NCBI GenBank assembly: GCA_013177825.1
Contig: JABLXX010000001.1
Location: forward strand, 782,936 to 846,935
Direction: 5' to 3'
Length of the DNA: 64,000 nucleotides
DNA from: Syntrophaceae bacterium
GTDB taxonomy: Bacteria; Desulfobacterota; Syntrophia; Syntrophales; PHBD01
A model generated the notes under the pieces. That model did not search any database. It was not told the DNA's origin and worked only from the letters and a program-made list of their open reading frames with translations. Position numbers and translations under genes: made by a program. Below are positions 59,057 through 64,000 of this stretch, one piece after another. Every line of letters begins with the position of its first letter. The first letter of the stretch is position 1.

Positions 59057-59074
59057 TTCCGGCGAGCCGGCCCG

Positions 59075-59437
59075 TCATGCCTCCCGGATGAAGTGGGGCA
59101 TGTTTTCCGGAAGCGGCAGGATCAGCTCGAAAAACCCGGCGTAAACGCCGTTGCGGTACCAGGGGGACTGGAAGATCAATCTTCGGGTCCCTTTCTTTTC
59201 CACGGTGTACACGTTCTGTTCCCGCTGCTCCATGATCGTCCGGAGCTTAGTCCGCGCCGGCTCGGGGTGGCAGTCGAGGACGTTCGAGCCTACCAGCGCC
59301 TTCCCTCCCTGCGATTCGAAAGAGCGGTCCGCCCGGTTGTTCATGTAGAGGATCGTTCCCTTTTCGTCGCAGACCGTCAGGGAAAAGGGCAATCCCTGGA
59401 GCCACGGCTCCAGGTTCTTCAGGAATTCTTCCGGCAC
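59075..59437 (-). CDS. Single PAS-domain protein
   Basis: The 120-aa protein consists of one PAS fold with LTVCDEKGTILYMNNRADRSF near the N-terminus and a C-terminal WYRNGVYAGFFEL strand. No output domain is attached. The start is GTG at 59437, preceded by GGGAGG. It could be a stand-alone sensor or part of a broken larger protein. Its stop is 19 bp from the end of the CsgG-like gene. Confidence 0.8.
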   Translation of the reverse strand: MPEEFLKNLEPWLQGLPFSLTVCDEKGTILYMNNRADRSFESQGGKALVGSNVLDCHPEPARTKLRTIMEQREQNVYTVEKKGTRRLIFQSPWYRNGVYAGFFELILPLPENMPHFIREA

Positions 59438-59579
59438 AGCGTTCTGACCTCCCTGATGGAACGGGCGACGGATTTCCCCTGTCGTTCATGCGTTTTCAGA
59501 AACGGGGCCGGCCGGCGTTGAATCTCCGCCAGGCGCGTTTCCTCCGGTGGACCCTGCCTTCGCCCCGTTGCCCGGGTTC

Positions 59580-60017
59580 TCACAACTCCGACGTGCAGTG
59601 GGGACAGCGGACTGCCTTGACGGGGATCTCGGTGCAACACTTCGGGCATTCCTTCGTGGTTGCTTCCGCCTGGGCTTCCCTTTTCAGCCGGTTCATCCCC
59701 CGGATGAGCAGGAACACCGAGAAGGCGACGATAACGAAACTGAGGATTGTATTGATGAAAAGACCGTAGTTGACGGTCACCGCGCCGGCCTTCTTCGCCT
59801 CCGCCAGCGCTGCATAGGGACCCGCCACGGCCCCGTCCTTCAGAACCACGTACAGGTTCGAGAAGTCCACGTTGCCCATGAGCATCCCGATGGGGGGCAT
59901 GATGACATCATCCACCAGGGATTTCACGATCGCCCCGAAAGCCGCTCCGATGATGATGCCCACCGCCATGTCCACGACGTTGCCCCGCATGGCGAATTCT
60001 TTGAATTCCTTCAGCAT
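59580..60017 (-). CDS. mscL: Large-conductance mechanosensitive channel with zinc-ribbon-like tail
   Basis: The 145-aa inner-membrane channel opens under membrane tension to release solutes. It has [20 protein letters not shown] at the start and the two membrane helices (about 17-45 and 77-107) of MscL. The C-terminal 25 residues are unusual for the family: CPKCCTEI and RCPHCTSEL give two CxxC knuckles that look like a zinc ribbon. AAGGAGGAGATC precedes the ATG. Its neighbour on the same strand is the flavin reductase. Confidence 0.95.
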   Translation of the reverse strand: MLKEFKEFAMRGNVVDMAVGIIIGAAFGAIVKSLVDDVIMPPIGMLMGNVDFSNLYVVLKDGAVAGPYAALAEAKKAGAVTVNYGLFINTILSFVIVAFSVFLLIRGMNRLKREAQAEATTKECPKCCTEIPVKAVRCPHCTSEL

Positions 60018-60074
60018 GATCTCCTCCTTGAGGTTGAAGGCATGCCGGCTGAAAAGCAGGCAGGAGTCGGGCGG

Positions 60075-60656
60075 TCAGGATTTTCCCTTCCGCCGTTTCA
60101 ACAGATCCGCCCCGGCTCCCCAAGCCCTGCCCGCCTCCGGACCCACCGTCCAGTAGCGGTTGTCCGGCATGGTCAGGAGCAGGGGGTTGATCTTGCGGAT
60201 GTCCGGCTTGCCGTCCGTCAGGCAGGCATCCTCGATCCAGGAGGAGACGATCTCGCCGATGAACCAGTCGTTGGTCGGCAGATCCATGGTCTGGACCAGC
60301 CTGCATTCCAGGCAGAGAGGACAGGCGTCGATCAGCGGGGCGGTTTTCAGGACCCCGAAGAAGCACTCGAAGACGCCGGACTTGTCGGTCTTGCTTCCTG
60401 ACACCAGGCCACAGTAATCCGTTTCTTCCATCATGTCGGCCGATGGGAAATTCACGCTGAAGGTGCCGTTTTCAAGAATCCCTCTGGTCGAGTGGTGTCC
60501 CCGGTTGACGCCGATGCCGATCCAGGGAGGGTCCGCATTCACCCGGGACACCCAGCCCAGCGGCATGAAGTTGACTCTTCCCTCCACCATCGTCCCCAGC
60601 AGGGTGACAGGGTTCGGGTATAAGTAAACGTTGGTGCCGATGGACACCTTTCCCAT
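60075..60656 (-). CDS. Flavin reductase domain protein
   Basis: The 193-aa protein matches the flavin-reductase-like FMN-binding split-barrel fold, with NPVTLLGTMVEGRVNFMPLG, an IGIGVNRGHHS segment and NFPSADMMEETDYCG. Such anaerobe proteins bind FMN and act in electron transfer. An AAGGAGGGCC ribosome site lies before the ATG at 60656; the longer frame to 60716 is not needed. It lies 57 bp upstream of mscL on the same strand and is divergent from the ABC ATPase gene. Confidence 0.88.
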   Translation of the reverse strand: MGKVSIGTNVYLYPNPVTLLGTMVEGRVNFMPLGWVSRVNADPPWIGIGVNRGHHSTRGILENGTFSVNFPSADMMEETDYCGLVSGSKTDKSGVFECFFGVLKTAPLIDACPLCLECRLVQTMDLPTNDWFIGEIVSSWIEDACLTDGKPDIRKINPLLLTMPDNRYWTVGPEAGRAWGAGADLLKRRKGKS

Positions 60657-60797
60657 GACATGGCCCTCCTTGGGAGTCCAATACGGCAGTCGCCGGACTG
60701 ACCGGATATGTTGCAATTATCCTTTAAATCAGCTAGGAGTCAAGCAATACCATGCCTTTGCAGGATGATCCCCGCCGGTGGTGATGCCTTGTCCGAC

Positions 60798-61694
60798 ATG
60801 ATTCTTCGTACCGTCAACCTGACCAAGCGCTACGGGACCCGCCTGGCCGTAAACGGCCTGAACATCGAGGTCCGCCGCGGCGACGTCTTTGGGTTCCTGG
60901 GGCCCAACGGTGCCGGCAAGAGCACGGCCATCCGGATGATCCTCCGCCTTGTTTTTCCCACGGAGGGCGACGTGGAGCTGTTCGGCCGTTCTCTTAACAG
61001 GGAGGGCCAGCGGGTTCTCGACCGGGTTGGAGCCATCGTCGAAAAACCGGCCTTCTACGGCCACCTGTCGGCATACCGGAACCTGGAGATCCTCGGGGGG
61101 CTGCGGCGACGTATGCCCCGGCATCGCATCCTGGAGGGGCTGGAGCGGGTGGGTCTGCTGGACCGGGCGGATGACCGGGTGAAGACCTTTTCCCATGGCA
61201 TGAACCAGCGCCTGGGGCTGGCCCTGGCCCTGCTTTCAGAACCCGAGCTGATCATTCTCGACGAGCCCACGACGGGGCTGGATCCGCAGGGTGTGAAGGA
61301 CGTCCGCGACCTGATCCGGGAGCTTGCCCGGGAACGGGGCATGACGGTCTTCCTCTCTTCGCACCTCCTCCATGAGGTGGAGATGACGGCAACGCGCATG
61401 GCCGTCATCCACCAGGGCGTTCTCCGGGTCGAAGGTGCCGTCCGGGAGCTGCTGGGGGACGGCGAAGCGGTCGTGACGGTCCGCACGGACCGGCCGGAGG
61501 AGGCTGCCCGATGGATCGAGGCCCGGGGTGGATACCCGTCGCCGGAGCCCCGCGGGGACGGCTTTACGCTCAAGATGGAGCTCGGCCGCATCCCGGACCT
61601 GAACCGCGACCTCGTCGAGGCGGGATTCCGGGTACAGGCCCTGATCCCGGAGCGCTCCCTGGAAACCTATTTCCTGAACCTGGTGGGGGATTAG
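60798..61694 (+). CDS. ABC transporter ATP-binding protein (second exporter)
   Basis: The 298-aa ABC ATPase has Walker A GPNGAGKSTAIR (about 34-45), signature FSHGMNQRL (about 133-141), Walker B LIILDEPTTGLDP and a switch His in SSHLLHE. It belongs to the BcrA/NatA-like class that partners an ABC-2 permease. There is no clear ribosome site before the ATG at 60798, but the N-terminus MILRTVNLTKRYG fits the family; ATG 60765 would add 11 residues. The permease follows 3 bp after the stop. Confidence 0.92.
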   Translation: MILRTVNLTKRYGTRLAVNGLNIEVRRGDVFGFLGPNGAGKSTAIRMILRLVFPTEGDVELFGRSLNREGQRVLDRVGAIVEKPAFYGHLSAYRNLEILGGLRRRMPRHRILEGLERVGLLDRADDRVKTFSHGMNQRLGLALALLSEPELIILDEPTTGLDPQGVKDVRDLIRELARERGMTVFLSSHLLHEVEMTATRMAVIHQGVLRVEGAVRELLGDGEAVVTVRTDRPEEAARWIEARGGYPSPEPRGDGFTLKMELGRIPDLNRDLVEAGFRVQALIPERSLETYFLNLVGD

Positions 61695-61697
61695 AAC

Positions 61698-62537
61698 ATG
61701 GGCCGGCTGGTCTGGTTCGAGGCGGTCAAGACGTTTACCAAGCTCAGGACCTATATCGGGTTCCTGGCCTTCGGCATCCTGGTTCCCCTTGTCGTGGCGG
61801 GCCTCCGGATGGGGGGCCAGAGGGCCTTTGAGCGCAATCTCCTGGCCGCCCTGGAGCAGGACTTCATCATCGGCGGAAACGTCCTCAACGGCTGGTTCTT
61901 CGGCTTCTTCTTCCTGGGCGCCCTGTGGGTCCACGTGCCCATCGTCCTGACCCTTGTGGCGGGGGACCAGATCGCCGGCGAGGGGAACGCCGGGACGTTC
62001 CGGTTCCTCCTGCCCCGGGCGGAGTCGAGGAACCGGATCATCGTCGCGAAGTTCCTGGTCACGCTTCTTTATACGGCCTTGATGGTGCTTTTTATCGGCG
62101 TCCTCACCCTGGGGCTCTCCCTGGCCGTCTTCGGAGGAGGGGATCTCCTGGTTGTGAAGCGGGGGCTTACAGTCATCCCGGAGGCGGTCCTGCCGGCCCA
62201 TTTTCTCCTAGCCTGGGGCCTCGCCATCCTGAGCATGTTCGTCGTCTCCGCCATGTGCTTTCTTTTCTCCGCCTTCACGGACAACTCCATCGGCCCCATC
62301 GTGGCCACCATGGCCGTCATCATCATCAGTCTCATCATCATCACGCTGCCCTTCGAGCTGTTCCAGGCCATCCGGCCCTGGCTTTTCGTGAACTACTTCG
62401 ATACCTGGCAGAAGGTCTTCGCCGATCCCGTCCCCTGGGATGAGATCATGAGAAACGTCTGGATCCTGCTGGGCTTTACGGTCCTCTTCTTTTCCATGAC
62501 CCTGGCCTGGTTCAACCGCAAGGACATCCTGTCATGA
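61698..62537 (+). CDS. ABC-2 type transporter permease (second exporter)
   Basis: The 279-aa membrane protein has about six hydrophobic segments, the first around residues 18-36. The segment GDQIAGEGNAGTFRFLLPRAESR is the conserved ABC2 loop of NatB/CcmB-like permeases. It is the partner of the ATPase just upstream, and overlaps the LolA-like gene by ATGA, so the three form one unit. Confidence 0.9.
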   Translation: MGRLVWFEAVKTFTKLRTYIGFLAFGILVPLVVAGLRMGGQRAFERNLLAALEQDFIIGGNVLNGWFFGFFFLGALWVHVPIVLTLVAGDQIAGEGNAGTFRFLLPRAESRNRIIVAKFLVTLLYTALMVLFIGVLTLGLSLAVFGGGDLLVVKRGLTVIPEAVLPAHFLLAWGLAILSMFVVSAMCFLFSAFTDNSIGPIVATMAVIIISLIIITLPFELFQAIRPWLFVNYFDTWQKVFADPVPWDEIMRNVWILLGFTVLFFSMTLAWFNRKDILS

Positions 62538-63289
62538 TGAATCCGAAAAGAATGTCACCCATGCTTCTCGCGGCGCTTGTTCTGGCGGCCGTCCTCGGGT
62601 CGGGATGGGTGCCGACGCCTGCGGGGGCCGCCGGGCCGGATCCGGTCAGGACGTTTACGGAGGTTGTCCGTCCCTACGAAGGCATCCGGGATTACACGGT
62701 CCGGATCCAGGCGAAGATCCGGATTCCCGATTTCCGGGTTCCCGACTTTGCCGCCAGGGTCTACTTCAAGCAGCCCGACCGCTTCCATCTGGAGACGAAG
62801 AACTTCGCTCCCCTGCCGCGGGGGGCCGCCCTCTTCGACCCGGCACGCTTCCGGCCGGAGAAGAACCGCATTGTCTGGCTGGACGCCGAAGCGGCGGACG
62901 GTGTTCCGGCGGATGTGTTCCGTGTGGAGCCTCTGGAGGAGAAGGGGCGGATCCGGTCGCACCGGGTCTGGGTCGGCGGGAGTCCGAAACGGATCCTTCA
63001 GGTGGAGAGCCTTTCGGTCCAGGGAGGCAAGGCCCTGGCCAGGATCCGTTATACCCTGGTCCGGCAGGGAGACGAAAGTCTCTGGCTGCCGCAGCGGGTG
63101 GACGTGCAGCTGACCTTCCCGGAGAGAGGCGTCCGTTCGCCTGAAAATCCCTTTTACAGCCAGGACAGCCCTGTCTCCCGGGGCATGGCCCGCCTGGAGA
63201 ACATGCCCGCGGAGGGATCCGTCGCAATCACCTATGCCGGCTGGACCTGGAACACGGGTCTGGACGACGCGCTGTTCAAAAAGAAGTGA
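62534..63289 (+). CDS. LolA-like periplasmic lipoprotein-carrier protein
   Basis: The 251-aa protein has a signal peptide (about residues 10-32) and a beta-rich mature part resembling the LolA/outer-membrane lipoprotein-sorting fold: YEGIRDYTVRIQAKI, VYFKQPDRFHLETKNF and RVWVGGSPKRILQVES. It probably carries a lipid or lipoprotein across the periplasm, receiving cargo from the exporter coupled to it. A second ATG 3 bases into the gene is also usable. It is not the housekeeping LolA. Confidence 0.75.
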   Translation: MMNPKRMSPMLLAALVLAAVLGSGWVPTPAGAAGPDPVRTFTEVVRPYEGIRDYTVRIQAKIRIPDFRVPDFAARVYFKQPDRFHLETKNFAPLPRGAALFDPARFRPEKNRIVWLDAEAADGVPADVFRVEPLEEKGRIRSHRVWVGGSPKRILQVESLSVQGGKALARIRYTLVRQGDESLWLPQRVDVQLTFPERGVRSPENPFYSQDSPVSRGMARLENMPAEGSVAITYAGWTWNTGLDDALFKKK

Positions 63290-63390
63290 CCGCGCCCGGG
63301 TGGCCGGATTGCGCCGGTGATCCCGCGCCCTTCGGATCCGCCTTCGGGAGTCGGTCTTGCGTTCATTAAAAGAATGAAAAGGAGGAACGG

Positions 63391-63882
63391 ATGAAAAGAG
63401 GGTGGCTGGCGATTTCGGTGCTGCTGGTTTTCTGGGCGGGGACGGCCCTGGCAGGGGAACAGATGATCATCACGTTTCAGGACGGGAGGACGCAGAGTTT
63501 CGATACGGGCACGATCCTCCGGATCGAGTTCCAGACGGCCGGCGCATCGTCCGGTTCGATGCCTGCGCTGACGGGTTGCTGGACGGGTCGCTTCCGGGGG
63601 ACCGACACCAGCGGCTATGCCATGGACATCAACCTGAGGGAAACAGACGGCCGGGTCGAAGGGGGATACGCTTACTACCACCGGGGACAGCAGAGACAAG
63701 TGACTGCGGTCATCGCGGATGCCACGATCACGGGTCGAGTCCTCCGGGGGACCTGGAGGCAGGTGTCGGGCATCCCCGCAGAAGGACGTTTCGAATGGAC
63801 ATGGCTGCCGGGATCCGAGTGCCAGGCGTTCGAGGGGAGCTTCGACGGGACCCGGTTCTGGCGGCGGATGACGCGGCAGTAG
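63391..63882 (+). CDS. Small secreted protein of unknown function
   Basis: The 163-aa protein has a signal peptide (about residues 1-21, ending TALAGE) and a beta-rich mature part with MIITFQDGRTQSFDTGTILRIEF and later LTGCWTGRFRGT repeats resembling a lipocalin-like or DUF-type barrel. No function is recognised. AAAAGGAGGAACGG is a strong ribosome site. It lies 101 bp after the LolA-like gene. Confidence 0.8.
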   Translation: MKRGWLAISVLLVFWAGTALAGEQMIITFQDGRTQSFDTGTILRIEFQTAGASSGSMPALTGCWTGRFRGTDTSGYAMDINLRETDGRVEGGYAYYHRGQQRQVTAVIADATITGRVLRGTWRQVSGIPAEGRFEWTWLPGSECQAFEGSFDGTRFWRRMTRQ

Positions 63883-64000
63883 GCGGGCGATGGTGATCCC
63901 CGGTCCCCGTTTGCCCGGGTTCACCGGCTCGTTCAGCACCTGAAGCGTTTGGAAGAAAGGAAGGCATGAATGGGAGCCGACGGACATTCCCACACCCATT
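63883..64000. other. Window edge, possible start of a further gene
   Basis: Nothing complete is present. An ATG at 63966 preceded by GAAGGAAGG could begin a plus-strand gene running out of the window, but only about 11 codons are visible, so this is not supported as a gene. Confidence 0.25.

Noticed and set aside
1-64000. CRISPR arrays, tRNA or rRNA genes, integrases and transposases.
   Set aside because: No regularly spaced repeats, tRNA-like cloverleaf with its conserved loops, rRNA core sequence or transposase motif was recognised by eye; a tool-based scan could still find a weak candidate.

Overview
The window reads as a chromosomal segment of a GC-rich, Gram-negative, probably anaerobic bacterium of the Syntrophus/Syntrophales type within the former Deltaproteobacteria. 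That placement is an inference. It rests on several radical-SAM enzymes, a ferredoxin:thioredoxin-reductase-type redox cluster, rubredoxin-like and ferredoxin proteins, lipoproteins with lipoboxes, a LolA-like protein, and the glyQ-glyS, aconitase-icd and rpmH-rnpA-yidD-yidC-jag-mnmE gene orders. No rRNA or tRNA gene, CRISPR array, integrase or transposase was recognised.

Region 1 (about 1-24,020) is a large secondary-metabolite or unusual-lipid cluster. It encodes an AMP-forming acyl ligase, an ABC-2 exporter, four acyl carrier proteins, four ketosynthases with intact Cys-His-His residues, and one shortened ketosynthase-like protein that has lost its cysteine (a chain-length-factor analogue). 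It also has a FabZ-like hot-dog dehydratase, a stand-alone PKS-type double hot-dog dehydratase, a 4HBT thioesterase, two radical-SAM enzymes with an N-terminal B12-binding-like domain, and a pair of paralogous radical-SAM enzymes with a conserved C-terminal cysteine cluster. A NodB polysaccharide deacetylase, a lipoprotein, a PlsC-like and a PlsY-like acyltransferase, an HTH-like protein and a BtrH-like acyl-ACP transferase complete it. The logic resembles aryl-polyene assembly (KS/CLF pair, several ACPs, DH, thioesterase, ligase), but no ketoreductase, enoyl reductase or aromatic-starter enzyme is present here. PlsC, PlsY, BtrH and radical-SAM enzymes instead suggest an unsaturated acyl chain that is radically modified and placed on a glycerophosphate or amine acceptor. 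An arsM plus AbrB-like pair on the opposite strand, with a consensus promoter, splits the cluster at 6.2-7.5 kb. A 176-bp palindromic element lies between two ketosynthase genes.

Region 2 (about 23,760-26,600, minus strand) holds a large exported coiled-coil protein, a small membrane protein and the fourth ACP. Region 3 (26,900-43,600) is mostly housekeeping: glyQ, glyS, an orphan GAF-GspE/PilB ATPase, a CHASE2 Ser/Thr kinase with PP2C phosphatase, FHA protein and OmpA-like lipoprotein, then aconitase, isocitrate dehydrogenase, rlmN and ATP-type PEP carboxykinase. Region 4 (43,600-45,900) is a redox group: diferredoxin-like protein, rubredoxin-like mini-protein, glutaredoxin, and an FTR catalytic subunit fused to rubredoxin.

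Region 5 (45,900-53,500) has a LysM-NlpC/P60 hydrolase divergent from a monofunctional transglycosylase, then rpmH-rnpA-yidD-yidC-jag-mnmE. Region 6 (53,500-64,000) has a split transketolase, a CsgG-like/FlgT-like/CsgG-like exported trio, a PAS protein, MscL with a zinc-ribbon-like tail, a flavin reductase, a second ABC-2 exporter with a LolA-like partner, and a small secreted protein. Start codons were chosen from Shine-Dalgarno matches, translational coupling and family length. All functional calls come from reading motifs, with no database search.
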